Of a stretch of 64,000 nucleotides of DNA, positions 25,362 to 34,071 are shown one piece after another (positions within the stretch are counted from its first letter, which is position 1; each line of letters begins with the position of its first letter). Made by a program: the position numbers and the translations under genes. The stretch comes from Phycisphaerales bacterium (GTDB taxonomy: Bacteria > Planctomycetota > Phycisphaerae > Phycisphaerales > SM1A02). The notes beneath the pieces were generated by a model that saw only the letters and a program-made list of their open reading frames with translations, was not told where the DNA came from and searched no databases. The stretch is taken from NCBI GenBank assembly GCA_022446965.1, contig JAKVBV010000004.1:16238-80237 (forward strand), read 5' to 3'.

Positions 25362-25646
25362 ATGCCCAAGAACAAGCCCAACAAGGGTCTGCTCAAGCGC
25401 ATCCGCATCACCTCCTCCGGGCGGGTGAAGTTTGGACGTGCCTTTGCCCGCCATAAGCGGTCGCACAAGTCAGGCAAGCTCCTGCGTTCGTATCACCGGA
25501 GCGCGTACGCCCATCCGTCGGATGTGCGTCGGGTCGCCGCCTTGCTGCATCGTCGAATCACGGCCGGTCCGGCCGAGACCTGCTGCAGTTCCTCGTGCGA
25601 TGCCACCGCCGCGGTGGACACGGCAGAAGAGACGACGGAAGACTGA
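25362..25646 (+). CDS. rpmI: 50S ribosomal protein L35 with C-terminal extension
   Basis: A 94-residue L35; the first 65 residues match the family (MPKNKPNKGLLKRIRITSSG, then a lysine/arginine-rich body and HPSDVRRVAALLHRR). The usual protein is about 65 residues, so the last 25-30 are extra, including CCSSSC and an acidic TAEETTED tail. The cysteine cluster hints at metal binding, but this is a guess. infC, the usual upstream neighbour, is absent; rplT follows after 109 bases. Confidence 0.93.
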   Translation: MPKNKPNKGLLKRIRITSSGRVKFGRAFARHKRSHKSGKLLRSYHRSAYAHPSDVRRVAALLHRRITAGPAETCCSSSCDATAAVDTAEETTED

Positions 25647-25755
25647 TTCACGTGTGCCATCGGGCAAGGTGCCCGGTCGCAGTGACACAGAGTTTGTATT
25701 CGACGGGTCGAAGCGGTGACACCATCACCCTCCGATCGAATCAGGAGAGTTCGAC

Positions 25756-26127
25756 ATGCCTCGCGCACGAAAAGGTGCTGCACGCACCAAGGCCCGCAAC
25801 CGCATCCTTCGCGAAGCTCGCGGGTACCAGGGAACCAACCGACGTCACAAGCAGCAGGCGCAAGTCGCGCTGCTGCGTGCGGGCAGCTTCGCCTACCGCG
25901 ATCGCCGCAACCGCAAGCGTGACTTCCGTCGCCTGTGGATCACCCGTATCTCCGCCGCCTGCCGCATGCGAAACACGCGCTACAGCCGGTTCATCAACGG
26001 GCTTGGTCGCGCCGGTATCGCGCTGAACCGCAAGATGCTCAGCGAGATCGCCATCAGCGATCCGGCCACGTTCGACACGCTCGTGGAGCAGGCCGAAGCC
26101 TCGACCACGGCGCAGGCCGCGGGCTGA
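25756..26127 (+). CDS. rplT: 50S ribosomal protein L20
   Basis: A 123-residue L20, needed early in 50S assembly. It shows ARKGAARTKARNRILREARGYQG, the DRRNRKRDFRRLWITRISAACR core and SRFINGLGRAGIALNRKMLSEIA. AGGAGAG precedes the ATG. Confidence 0.98.
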   Translation: MPRARKGAARTKARNRILREARGYQGTNRRHKQQAQVALLRAGSFAYRDRRNRKRDFRRLWITRISAACRMRNTRYSRFINGLGRAGIALNRKMLSEIAISDPATFDTLVEQAEASTTAQAAG

Positions 26128-26136
26128 TTCAACTCA

Positions 26137-26754
26137 ATGGCAGGTCATGGGGACTTCCTGTGGCAGTTCCTGACCAACCGTGATTCGGTCGGTGCCGTTG
26201 CGCCGTCATCGAATGGGCTGGGCCGCGCCATCACCGCGCCGGCTCGTGCTGTGGCCGCGCCACGTCGGTGGCTGGAAGTCGGTCCTGGCACGGGCGTCTT
26301 CACCAGACAGCTGATCGCCGCCATGGAGGAGGACGATCACCTTGACGTGGTTGAACTCAACGACGCATTCTGTGCCGTGCTCGAGCGTGATGTGCTTCCA
26401 GCAGCTGGTGACCAGGCCGTGTTGCATGCCGGGTCAATCCTCGATGTGCCACTGCCAGGTGCGTACGACGCTGTGGTGTGCGGCTTGCCGTTCAACGCAT
26501 TCCCCACCCATGTGAGCCGGGCCATGGTGCGTCGACTCATCGGCATGCTCAAGCCTGGCGGAACGATGTCGTACTTTGAGTACGCAGGTATCCGGCGTGT
26601 ACGCAGCGTGATAGGCTCGGCCACGCTCAAGCGGGCGATGTTCCGCCACGAGGCCTTTGTCAACAGTCTCAAACGGGACATGAAGGGGCGGCGGGATCTT
26701 GTCATGATGAACATGCCGCCTGCCTGGGCAGTGCATCTGACCAAGGAACAATGA
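26137..26754 (+). CDS. PmtA-like class I SAM-dependent methyltransferase
   Basis: A 205-residue methyltransferase resembling bacterial phospholipid N-methyltransferases. It has FLWQFLTNRDSVGAVAPSS at the start, the SAM motif RWLEVGPGTGVFTRQLI (about 44-60), VVELNDAF and VVCGLPFNAFPTHVSRAM, followed by a C-terminal GRRDLVMMNMPPAWAVHL. PmtA enzymes convert phosphatidylethanolamine towards phosphatidylcholine; an rRNA dimethylase-like role is the alternative. The following gene overlaps as ATGA. Confidence 0.82.
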   Translation: MAGHGDFLWQFLTNRDSVGAVAPSSNGLGRAITAPARAVAAPRRWLEVGPGTGVFTRQLIAAMEEDDHLDVVELNDAFCAVLERDVLPAAGDQAVLHAGSILDVPLPGAYDAVVCGLPFNAFPTHVSRAMVRRLIGMLKPGGTMSYFEYAGIRRVRSVIGSATLKRAMFRHEAFVNSLKRDMKGRRDLVMMNMPPAWAVHLTKEQ

Positions 26755-27713
26755 TCATGAGCGAGTCGGCACTTCCGACGATCGACGACATCCGCCAGGC
26801 GCACGAGCGTATCGCGGGTGTCGTGCATCGAACGCCCGTGCTGCGCTGTCGCACCCTCGATGCAATGACCGGTTTCGAACTGCACATCAAGTGTGAGCAG
26901 CTTCAGCGGGTTGGGGCGTTCAAGTACCGCGGGGCAAGCAATGTGGTGCTCGGGATGTCGGATGAAGACGCGTCGCGTGGTGTGTGCACGCACTCCAGTG
27001 GCAATCATGCACAGGCCCTTGCGCTCGCTGCGCGAGAGCGTGGCGTGCCAGCGTGGATCGTGATGCCCACATCTGCACCATCCGTGAAGCGAGCCGCAGT
27101 GGAGGGGTACGGGGCGACGGTCGTCGAGTGTGAGCCGACGCTCGAAGCCCGCGAAACGACGGCAGCCCAGGTGGTGGCCGACACCGGGGCGTTATTCGTG
27201 CATCCCTACGACGACGCACGCATCATTGCCGGACAAGGCACCGCAGCACTTGAGTTGCTGGAAGATGCCGGTGAACTGGACGCCATCATCACGCCCGTCG
27301 GCGGCGGTGGATTGCTTGCGGGCACCTGCATCGCTGCGTCCGCCGTGCATTCTGGCATCCGATTGATCGGAGCCGAGCCTGACGGGGCCGACGACGCGGC
27401 GCGTTCACTACAGGCTGGGTCGTTGATCCCGCAGACCGGCCCGAACACCATCTGTGATGGTCTGCTGACGAGCCTCGGCCAGTTGAACTGGGCCGTGCTG
27501 CGGTCGCACCTTGAGACGATCGTCACGGTGTCCGATGCACAGGTCATCGACGCCATGCGGCTGTTGTGGTCGCGAGCCAAGACGGTGGTGGAGCCCTCGG
27601 GCGCCACGCCGCTGGCCGCCGCGATCAGTCCTGGGTGTCCACTTGAGCGTGGTGCACGCATTGGACTGATCTTGAGCGGAGGGAACGTCGATCTTGATCG
27701 ACTGCCCTGGTGA
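26751..27713 (+). CDS. PLP-dependent threonine dehydratase / serine racemase family enzyme
   Basis: A 320-residue fold-type II PLP enzyme with no ACT domain, so of the catabolic threonine dehydratase or serine/aspartate racemase type. K58 in RVGAFKYRGASN binds PLP, CTHSSGNHAQALALAARERG binds the substrate carboxylate, and VGGGGLLAGTCIAA holds the phosphate. It ends with ILSGGNVDLDRLPW. The reaction would be Thr or Ser deamination to 2-oxobutanoate or pyruvate; racemase activity cannot be excluded. The start overlaps the methyltransferase stop (ATGA) with AAGGAA upstream. Confidence 0.9.
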   Translation: MIMSESALPTIDDIRQAHERIAGVVHRTPVLRCRTLDAMTGFELHIKCEQLQRVGAFKYRGASNVVLGMSDEDASRGVCTHSSGNHAQALALAARERGVPAWIVMPTSAPSVKRAAVEGYGATVVECEPTLEARETTAAQVVADTGALFVHPYDDARIIAGQGTAALELLEDAGELDAIITPVGGGGLLAGTCIAASAVHSGIRLIGAEPDGADDAARSLQAGSLIPQTGPNTICDGLLTSLGQLNWAVLRSHLETIVTVSDAQVIDAMRLLWSRAKTVVEPSGATPLAAAISPGCPLERGARIGLILSGGNVDLDRLPW

Positions 27714-27716
27714 GGT

Positions 27717-27800
27717 TCAGAACGTGACGCCGATCATCACGTAGCCGGTGACGGCGTCGTCCAACGGGTGGTGCTGCCACCGCCGGGTGAGCTCAGCCAT
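27717..27800 (-). pseudogene. possible C-terminal remnant of an outer-membrane barrel gene
   Basis: Between two converging genes, 28 minus-strand codons read MAELTRRWQHHPLDDAVTGY then a short strand ending in a terminal phenylalanine. Alternating hydrophobics and a final F are usual at the end of outer-membrane beta-barrels. No longer frame exists upstream because prfB begins. It is too short to be sure and could be chance. Confidence 0.2.
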
Positions 27801-27863
27801 TCGATGCCTGCGTGGAGGAGTTTTTTCAATCGGCGGGACTGTCATTCTGCGATGTTGATGTGA

Positions 27864-28971
27864 TCAGGCGCCTTCAGCACGGCGGCGTTTGAGTTCGGCG
27901 TCGATGAAGCCGTCGAGGTCGCCGTCGAGCACGGTTTGGGGATTGCCCACTTCGTGGGCTGTGCGGTGGTCCTTCACGCGGTTGTCGTACAGCACATAGG
28001 AGCGAATCTGCGAGCCCCAGCCGCGGTCCACCTTGCCGCCGGTGGCGGCGTCAAGTTCGGCCTGACGGCGTTCCTCTTCCAGCTGATCAAGTTTGGCCTG
28101 CAGAATCTGCATGGCCTGCTTGCGGTTCTGGAGCTGTGCCTTGTGAGTAGAACTCACCACCATGAGTCCGGTGGGCTTGTGCACGATGCGAACAGCAGAA
28201 GCCACCTTGTTCACGTTCTGACCGCCGGGGCCTGACGATCGGGCGAATGTGGTCAACTCGATGTCATTTTCGTCGATCGACACGTCGGTGTCGTCGAACT
28301 CGGGTGTGACATCCACGGTGCAGAACGAGGTTTGTCGCTTGCCCTGTGAGTTGAACGGGCTCACGCGGGCGAGCCGGTGGGTGCCACGTTCGCACGACAT
28401 GTAGCCGTAGGCCAGTGGGCCCTTCACGTGATACGTGACGCTGGAGATGCCCACTTCGGAGCCGTGCACCAACGCGACCTGTTCGTACTTCCAGCCCTGT
28501 TTGTCCCACCAGGCGGTGTACATGCGGTCAAGCATGGTGGCCCAGTCGTCGGCGTCGTTGCCACCGTCGCCGGCTTGAATGGACACGAAGCAGTCTCGGT
28601 GGTCGTGCTTGCCGCTCAGGAGTGACTGCAACTCCACACGTTCCATCTTGCGATTGAGCGTATGGAGGTTCTCGTCAACTTCCTGGAGAAGTTCAGCGTC
28701 ATCCGCTTCCTTCGCCAGTTCGTAGCCCACCTGGGCGTCTTCGAACTCTTCGATGCACGTGGCCAGACCTTCAGTCTGTGCCTTGAGCAGTTTGAAGCGT
28801 GTGATCACCTTCTGGGCCGAAGTTTGGTCGTCCCAGAAGCTGGCGGTGTTCATCTGTTCCTGGAGCGTGGATTGCTCCTGCACCTTTGCGTCGTAGTCAA
28901 AGAGAGTCGCGGATGGTCAAGATCCGCGCCTCAAGATCGTCGAGAACTGGTTGGTGCGCTTCGTAATGCAT
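27864..28971 (-). CDS. prfB: peptide chain release factor 2 (requires +1 programmed frameshift)
   Basis: Full-length RF2 of 368 residues, read in two frames. The first frame runs from the ATG at 28971 for 24 codons ([20 protein letters not shown]...SL) and meets a TGA at 28899..28897. Skipping one base at CTT-T-GAC continues as DYDAKVQEQ in the second frame to 27864. Key motifs then fall at the E. coli positions: SPF at 204-206, which reads UGA and UAA stops, and GGQ at 249-251, which triggers peptidyl-tRNA hydrolysis. The frameshift lets RF2 levels control their own synthesis. A Shine-Dalgarno-like AGGGGG before the slippery codon, as in E. coli, is not visible. A -10-like TACCAT lies 8 bases before the ATG. 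Confidence 0.95.
28896..28902 (-). promoter_or_regulatory. prfB programmed +1 frameshift site (CTTTGAC)
   Basis: The heptamer CTT-TGA-C on the minus strand, with CTACGACG after it on the coding strand, matches the E. coli prfB recoding site including the downstream CTACGAC. The in-frame TGA is decoded slowly when RF2 is scarce, permitting the shift. Confidence 0.92.
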
Positions 28972-28979
28972 GGGTGCGA

Positions 28980-28985
28980 ATGGTA
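28980..28985 (-). promoter_or_regulatory. candidate -10 of prfB
   Basis: TACCAT on the minus strand ends 8 bases before the prfB ATG; transcription would start about two bases before it. Confidence 0.35.
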
Positions 28986-29035
28986 CTCGCCATCCACAGC
29001 GCTGCGCAGCCATCGGCGCTGGCAATGGCCAGTGC

Positions 29036-29041
29036 TAGAAT
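29036..29041 (+). promoter_or_regulatory. candidate -10 giving a leaderless aminotransferase mRNA
   Basis: TAGAAT ends exactly 6 bases before the ATG at 29048, with no ribosome-binding site. Divergent from the prfB promoter. Confidence 0.45.
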
Positions 29042-29047
29042 TCGCCC

Positions 29048-30286
29048 ATGAACGCTACCAGCATCGATGCCGTTTCCACCCGCGCCGCCGCCATCAAGCC
29101 GTCCGCGACGCTCGCGTTGACCGCTCGTGTCCGGGAGCTGCGTGCTGACGGGCAGGATGTCATTGGATTCGGTGCGGGGGAACCGGATTTCACAACACCA
29201 CAGGTGATTTGCGATGCCGCGGTCGAGGCCCTGCAGGGCGGCATGACGCACTACGTGCCCGTGCCAGGCACGCTGGATGCGCGATCCGCAATCGCCATCC
29301 GGCTGCAGGAGCGCAACGGCATCGAGTGCACGGTGGATGACGTGATCATCTCCAATGGCGGGAAGTTCTCGTGCTACCTGGCCATTCAGGCGTTGGTGGA
29401 TCCGGGTGACGAAGTGGTGCTGCCCACCCCGGCGTGGCTCAGTTACAAGCCGATGGTGGAGCTCGCTGGCGGCACGGTGGTCGAGGTGCCTGCCGGGCCC
29501 GATCAGGACTTCCTTGCCAGTGCAGACGCCATCGCCGCGGCGTTGTCCCCCCGCACCAAGCTCGTGATCATCAACAGTCCGTCCAATCCGTGCGGCACGA
29601 TGTATGCGCCCGATCAAGTGCGGGCCATCGCGGATGTCATCGCCACGCACGATCGCGCGTGGATCATGAGCGATGAGATCTATGACCAGTTGATTTACGG
29701 TGATCGCGAGCATCTGTCCTTCGGGTCGCTCGAGCAGGTCAAGGATCGCACGATCACGATCAACGGGCTGAGCAAGACGTGGGCCGCAACGGGCTGGCGT
29801 ATCGGCTGGGCGTGTGCCCCGGGCCAGGAGGGTGCGGTGATCAAGGCCATGAGCCGCCTGCAAAGCCAGAGCAGTTCATCGATCACGGGCTTCCTCAATC
29901 CTGCCGTGGTGGCGGCCTGCACTCGGACGGATGACGACGTGGCCGCGATGCGGTCTACGTTCGAGCAGCGATCAGCCTTGATGTACGAGTTGGTGTCGGC
30001 ATGGCCGCGGGTGACGTGTCCGTCCCCGGCGGGGGCCTTTTACGTGTTCCCAGATGTGAGTGGCACTTTTGGCACCACCAGCCAGGACGGGCGGCCGATT
30101 GACTCGGCGACCGCCTTCGCGGCAGCGTTGCTGGAAGAAGCCTCCGTGGCGGTGGTGCCCGGCGAGGCCTTCCTGGGATGTGGTGGCAACCACGTACGGC
30201 TGTCCTTCGCCACGGACGAGGCCTCGATCACCGAGGGCTGCGGCCGTGTGCACCGCTGGCTTGAGCAACTCTCAATTGGGGTCTGA
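29048..30286 (+). CDS. class I aminotransferase (aspartate aminotransferase-like)
   Basis: A 412-residue fold-type I PLP enzyme of the thermophilic-type aspartate aminotransferase group. IGFGAGEPDFTTPQ (39-52), NSPSNPCGTMY (176-186), MSDEIYDQLIY (207-217) and the PLP lysine K243 in NGLSKTWAATGWRIGW are clear, with a C-terminal arginine in GGNHVRLSFA for the substrate carboxylate. It transfers the amino group between aspartate and 2-oxoglutarate, or acts on a related substrate. The stop codon TGA lies inside a GGGGTCTGACCCC repeat, so the last residues (SIGV) come from the repeat. Confidence 0.9.
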   Translation: MNATSIDAVSTRAAAIKPSATLALTARVRELRADGQDVIGFGAGEPDFTTPQVICDAAVEALQGGMTHYVPVPGTLDARSAIAIRLQERNGIECTVDDVIISNGGKFSCYLAIQALVDPGDEVVLPTPAWLSYKPMVELAGGTVVEVPAGPDQDFLASADAIAAALSPRTKLVIINSPSNPCGTMYAPDQVRAIADVIATHDRAWIMSDEIYDQLIYGDREHLSFGSLEQVKDRTITINGLSKTWAATGWRIGWACAPGQEGAVIKAMSRLQSQSSSSITGFLNPAVVAACTRTDDDVAAMRSTFEQRSALMYELVSAWPRVTCPSPAGAFYVFPDVSGTFGTTSQDGRPIDSATAFAAALLEEASVAVVPGEAFLGCGGNHVRLSFATDEASITEGCGRVHRWLEQLSIGV

Positions 30287-30290
30287 CCCC
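30278..30290. repeat. GGGGTCTGACCCC palindrome, copy B
   Basis: A perfect copy; its central TGA is the stop codon of the aminotransferase gene. Confidence 0.85.
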
Positions 30291-30376
30291 TAGCGATAGG
30301 GAGATGGGGCCTGTTTCCCGTATTTTGCGAGCATTTGGCGACTGATGCGCCGCATTTAGCGACACAGCCCATAATT

Positions 30377-30389
30377 GGGGTCTGGCTCC
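30377..30389. repeat. degenerate palindrome, copy C
   Basis: ATTGGGGTCTGGCTCC differs from the consensus at two positions in the right half. With copy B it brackets an 86-base stretch that contains no gene. Confidence 0.6.
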
Positions 30390-30451
30390 AGCGGGGGGGC
30401 GAACAGCCGCCTCAGGGTCGTGAGACGCTGGCAAAAACCGCCCTGAACGGC

Positions 30452-30457
30452 TACACT
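30452..30457 (+). promoter_or_regulatory. candidate -10 of rpsO-pnp
   Basis: TACACT lies 76 bases before rpsO. The -35 region is weak. The gap 30287..30533 holds the two palindromes and this site and no gene that I can support. Confidence 0.35.
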
Positions 30458-30533
30458 CCTCGATTCACACAAGGTTTTCACACCACCGGCGGCATCGTCC
30501 CTTCGAGGGGGTCGTCGAGGAGATCAGGCAACT

Positions 30534-30803
30534 ATGGCCCTGACCATTGAACAGACTTCGTCCATTGTCGGCGAGTACCGCCGAAGTGACACCGACACGG
30601 GTTCGCCCGAGGTCCAGATCGCGCTGCTGACCACCCGCATTCAGGAGATCACCGATCACCTGAAGTCCAACAAGAAGGACCACGCCGCTCGGCTGGGCCT
30701 GTTGAAGTTGGTCGGCAAGCGCAACCGTCTGCTGCGCTACCTGTCGCGGACGAACAACGACGCATACAAGACGCTCATTCAGCGACTGGGTCTGCGGAAG
30801 TAA
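30534..30803 (+). CDS. rpsO: 30S ribosomal protein S15
   Basis: An 89-residue S15, which binds 16S rRNA and helps form the platform. RRSDTDTGSPEVQIALLTTRI, SNKKDHAARLGLLKLVGKRNRLLRYL and RLGLRK are the family blocks. Followed by pnp, the conserved bacterial pair. Confidence 0.98.
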   Translation: MALTIEQTSSIVGEYRRSDTDTGSPEVQIALLTTRIQEITDHLKSNKKDHAARLGLLKLVGKRNRLLRYLSRTNNDAYKTLIQRLGLRK

Positions 30804-30811
30804 CAACAACC

Positions 30812-30888
30812 GCCCCCTGTGGTGGGGGCAGTCGGATCCACGCTGCCGGACGGTGGCAGTGGACCGACGGCACACGTATCTGTGTGCC
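30812..30888 (+). promoter_or_regulatory. three adjacent hairpins in the rpsO-pnp gap
   Basis: Hairpin 1: GCCCCC-N6-GGGGGC (30812..30829). Hairpin 2: 30831..30868, a long stem with GTCGG/CCGAC at the base and two single-base bulges. Hairpin 3: GGCACAC-N6-GTGTGCC (30869..30888). In E. coli the same gap carries an rpsO terminator and an RNase III-cut hairpin through which PNPase limits its own expression; a similar role is inferred here. Confidence 0.6.
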
Positions 30889-30968
30889 TTCGGTCTTCTG
30901 CCCTCTACCGGGAGCCGGATCCCCAACAAACGCAAGCGCCACGTTCGCGCTTGCCAAGGATTCGATCC

Positions 30969-33227
30969 ATGGCAGAAAGCCAGGTTCATTTCGTCGAGCG
31001 CGAAGTCGGCGGACGCACCATGCGTCTGGAAACCGGCCGTATCGCAAAGCTCGCCAGCGCCTGTGTCATCGCTTCGCACGGTGACACGGTCGTCATGTGT
31101 ACGGCCATGCGGGCCAACCCGCGTCCCGGTCTTGACTTCTTCCCATTGCAGTGCGACTACCGCGAGCGTATGAGCGCCGGCGGCCGCTTCCCCGGTGGCT
31201 TCCGTAAGCGTGAAGGTGCTCCCAACGAGAAGGAAATCCTCACCATGCGGATGATCGATCGCCCGATCCGTCCGCTGTTCCCCGATGGCTTCATCGATGA
31301 GTGCCAGATCCAGTGCTGGGTGATGAGCCACGACGGCCAGAACGACGCCGACGTGATCGCCTGCACCGGTGCTTCGGCAGCCCTGAGCTGCACCGACGCA
31401 CCCTTCCAGGGTCCTGTGGCCACCGTCCGCGTGGGTCGCATCGTCACCGAAGAAGGCGCACAGTTCATCATCAATCCCACCCACGCCCAGATGGAGTACA
31501 GCGATCTCGATCTGGTGCTTTCGGGTCACGCCGATGGTGTGAACATGATTGAAGTTGGTGCCGCCGAGGTGCCCGATGAAGACGTGCTCGCCGCCATCGA
31601 ATACGGCTACGAGCATGGCTGCAAGCCGATCCTGGAAATGCAGGAAGAGCTCAAGGCCAAGGTGGGCAAGGATCCCGTCATCAACTCACTCAACCTGCCC
31701 GACGACGACGTCATGCAGGCCGTGATCGACGCCTGTGGCGACGAGATGGAAGCCGCCCGTCGCATTCCCGGCAAGGCCGACCGCAGCGCTGCTGTCGATG
31801 CCCTGCGTGAGAAGGTGATGACCGAGCACTTCTCCATGCCCGAAGGCGTCACCTACGACGTGTACAAGGACGCTGAGAAGCGTGCCGGCATGGCTCGCGA
31901 AGCGTTCCGCACCTACGAGAAGAAGACCACGCGTCGGCTGATCGTTGAAGAAGGCATTCGTGCCGACGGTCGGGCATTCGAAGAGATTCGTCCGCTCGAG
32001 ATCGAAACCAGCCTGTTCCCCCGCACACACGGGAGTGCGATGTTCCAGCGTGGTGAAACGCAGGGCGTGCTCACGTGCGTGTTGGGCACCGCAAAGGCTG
32101 AGCAGATCGTCGACGGCTTGATGCCCGAGTACGCCAAGAAGTTCTACCTGCACTACAACTTCCCGCCGTTCTGCGTGGGCGAGGCCGGCCGCATCATGGG
32201 TCCGGGTCGCCGCGAAATCGGCCACGGTGCACTGGCCGAGCGTTCGCTTCTGGGCATTCTGCCCGACGTCGACGACTTCGCCTACACCGTGCGTCTGGTG
32301 AGTGACATCACCGAGTCGAACGGCTCCAGTTCGATGGCTTCCGTGTGCGGTGGCTGCATGGCCCTCATGGACGCCGGCGTGCCGATCAAGGCCACGTGTG
32401 CTGGTATCTCCGTTGGCCGCTTCAGCTCCGGCGACAAGGTGGTCCACGTGACGGACATCCTCGGCGAAGAAGACTTCTTCGGCGACATGGACTTCAAGAT
32501 CTGTGGCACCCGTGACGGCATCACCGGCATCCAACTCGACCTCAAGGCCCGCGGCCTGTGGTTCGACGAGATCAAGGCGATCTTCGCACAGGCCCGCACC
32601 GGTCGCATTGAGATCATCGAGAAGATGGAAGCCCATCTCCCTGCACCCCGCAGCGAGATGAGCCCGTATGCTCCGAAGCTCGTCCAGATCAAGATCGATC
32701 CGGACAAGATCGGCAAGCTCATCGGCCCTGGTGGCAAGATGATCCGCGGTATCTGCGAGCGCACGGGCGCACAGGTGGACGTGGAAGATGACGGCACCGT
32801 CACGATTGCCTCGACTGACCAGGCTTCGGGCGACCAGGCCCTGGCCGAAGTCGAAGCAGTGGCTGCCGAGATCAAGGTCGGCACCGTGTACGAGGGCAAG
32901 GTTGTTTCGACGAAGGACTTTGGTGCCTTCATCGAGATCGCAACCGGCACTGACGGCATGTGTCACATCTCAGAGTTGGCCCACGGCTACGTGGCCAATG
33001 TCAACGATGTCGTGAGCATCGGCGACGTGGTCAAGGTCAAGGTCATCAATGTCGATCCCACCGGTCGCATCAAGCTCAGCCGCAAGGCCTTGCTTGAGCC
33101 CGAGGACGGCGACGATGCCCCCAAGGCCGACGGCGGTGACGACAACTCGGGTGAAGACGGCGAAGGTGGCGACAAGAAGCGTCGTCGTCGACGTCGCGGT
33201 GGCCGCAAGCCGGCCGAGGCCTCCTGA
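30969..33227 (+). CDS. pnp: polyribonucleotide nucleotidyltransferase (PNPase)
   Basis: A 752-residue PNPase, the phosphorolytic 3'-5' exoribonuclease. Two RNase PH domains (about 10-215 and 300-550) flank an all-helical region; the second carries FPRTHGSAMFQRGETQ and the catalytic-site SSMASVCGGCMALMDAGVP. The KH domain has IGKLIGPGGKMIRGICERTG, and the S1 domain GKVVSTKDFGAFIEI. The end is acidic and then KKRRRRRRGGRK. The ATG at 30969 gives the family N-terminus; upstream in-frame starts run into the hairpins. Confidence 0.98.
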   Translation: MAESQVHFVEREVGGRTMRLETGRIAKLASACVIASHGDTVVMCTAMRANPRPGLDFFPLQCDYRERMSAGGRFPGGFRKREGAPNEKEILTMRMIDRPIRPLFPDGFIDECQIQCWVMSHDGQNDADVIACTGASAALSCTDAPFQGPVATVRVGRIVTEEGAQFIINPTHAQMEYSDLDLVLSGHADGVNMIEVGAAEVPDEDVLAAIEYGYEHGCKPILEMQEELKAKVGKDPVINSLNLPDDDVMQAVIDACGDEMEAARRIPGKADRSAAVDALREKVMTEHFSMPEGVTYDVYKDAEKRAGMAREAFRTYEKKTTRRLIVEEGIRADGRAFEEIRPLEIETSLFPRTHGSAMFQRGETQGVLTCVLGTAKAEQIVDGLMPEYAKKFYLHYNFPPFCVGEAGRIMGPGRREIGHGALAERSLLGILPDVDDFAYTVRLVSDITESNGSSSMASVCGGCMALMDAGVPIKATCAGISVGRFSSGDKVVHVTDILGEEDFFGDMDFKICGTRDGITGIQLDLKARGLWFDEIKAIFAQARTGRIEIIEKMEAHLPAPRSEMSPYAPKLVQIKIDPDKIGKLIGPGGKMIRGICERTGAQVDVEDDGTVTIASTDQASGDQALAEVEAVAAEIKVGTVYEGKVVSTKDFGAFIEIATGTDGMCHISELAHGYVANVNDVVSIGDVVKVKVINVDPTGRIKLSRKALLEPEDGDDAPKADGGDDNSGEDGEGGDKKRRRRRRGGRKPAEAS

Positions 33228-33248
33228 TCGCTGATCAGGCACTCACCC

Positions 33249-34043
33249 GTGCACTTCATTGACCTCAGTATCGGTGCGGCAATCGCTTTGGCGGTTGCCG
33301 CACCGATCGCTTTTCTCTGGCTTCGGCGCGCCCGTCGCGCCGAAGAGGAAGCTCGCCGCTCACAACGGCTGGCCGAGATCGGGTCGATGACCAGTGGTCT
33401 TGCGCACGAGATTAAGAACCCACTGAGCACCGTGGGGCTCAATGCACAATTGCTGATCGAAGACCTGCGTGCTGCGGCACTGGACGAAGACGAAGCCGAC
33501 CGCATGGTGCGCCGTGTAGAGACACTGCAGCGTGAGGTTGACCGTCTCGGTGGCATTCTGGGTGACTTCCTGCAGTTTGCCGGTCGCATGAAACTCGACC
33601 CACAGGCGCATGACATTGGGGCGTTGGTCGAAGCCATCGGCGACTTCTACAACCCGCAGTGTGAGCAGAGCAACGTGATCCTGCGTGTGCAGGTGCCAGG
33701 CCAGCCGATCATGGCGACGGTGGAGGAGGGGCTGTTCAAGCAGGCCCTGCTCAACCTCATGATCAATGCAGTGCAGGCCATGGACTGCACCGGAGGCGAA
33801 CTGATGTTGCGCGTGGTGCCCGCGGGCGACCGCGTGCAGGTGCTGGTAATCGACACCGGGCCGGGCATTTCCGGGGCCAATCAGGACGAGATCTTCCACC
33901 CCTACGTGAGCACACGAACCGGTGGTACTGGACTGGGGCTGCCCACCGCTCGGCGTATCATCGAAGAGCACGGCGGCTCGCTCACGGTGGCGAGCGAACA
34001 AGGCAAGGGCACTGAATTTGTGATCGCGCTGCCTGTGGCGTAG
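33249..34043 (+). CDS. membrane-anchored sensor histidine kinase
   Basis: A 264-residue kinase: one N-terminal membrane helix (7-26), a HisKA domain with H53 in SGLAHEIKNPLST (NtrB-like H-box), then a HATPase_c domain with N-box MINAVQAM, G1 DTGPGIS, F-box IFHPYVSTRTGGTGLGL and the final GTEFVIALP. No sensory domain beyond the helix. GTG start 21 bases after pnp, so it may be read through from that operon. The converging response-regulator gene 185 bases away has an ANTAR output and might be its partner; this is inference. Confidence 0.9.
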   Translation: MHFIDLSIGAAIALAVAAPIAFLWLRRARRAEEEARRSQRLAEIGSMTSGLAHEIKNPLSTVGLNAQLLIEDLRAAALDEDEADRMVRRVETLQREVDRLGGILGDFLQFAGRMKLDPQAHDIGALVEAIGDFYNPQCEQSNVILRVQVPGQPIMATVEEGLFKQALLNLMINAVQAMDCTGGELMLRVVPAGDRVQVLVIDTGPGISGANQDEIFHPYVSTRTGGTGLGLPTARRIIEEHGGSLTVASEQGKGTEFVIALPVA

Positions 34044-34071
34044 AAAAGGTGTCAGGCAGTCTTGCTCATGT

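Noticed and set aside
30278..30389. The two palindromes around an 86-base stretch considered as ends of a small mobile element
   Set aside because: No target-site duplication is visible and the second copy is degenerate; the wider distribution of the repeat explains them better.
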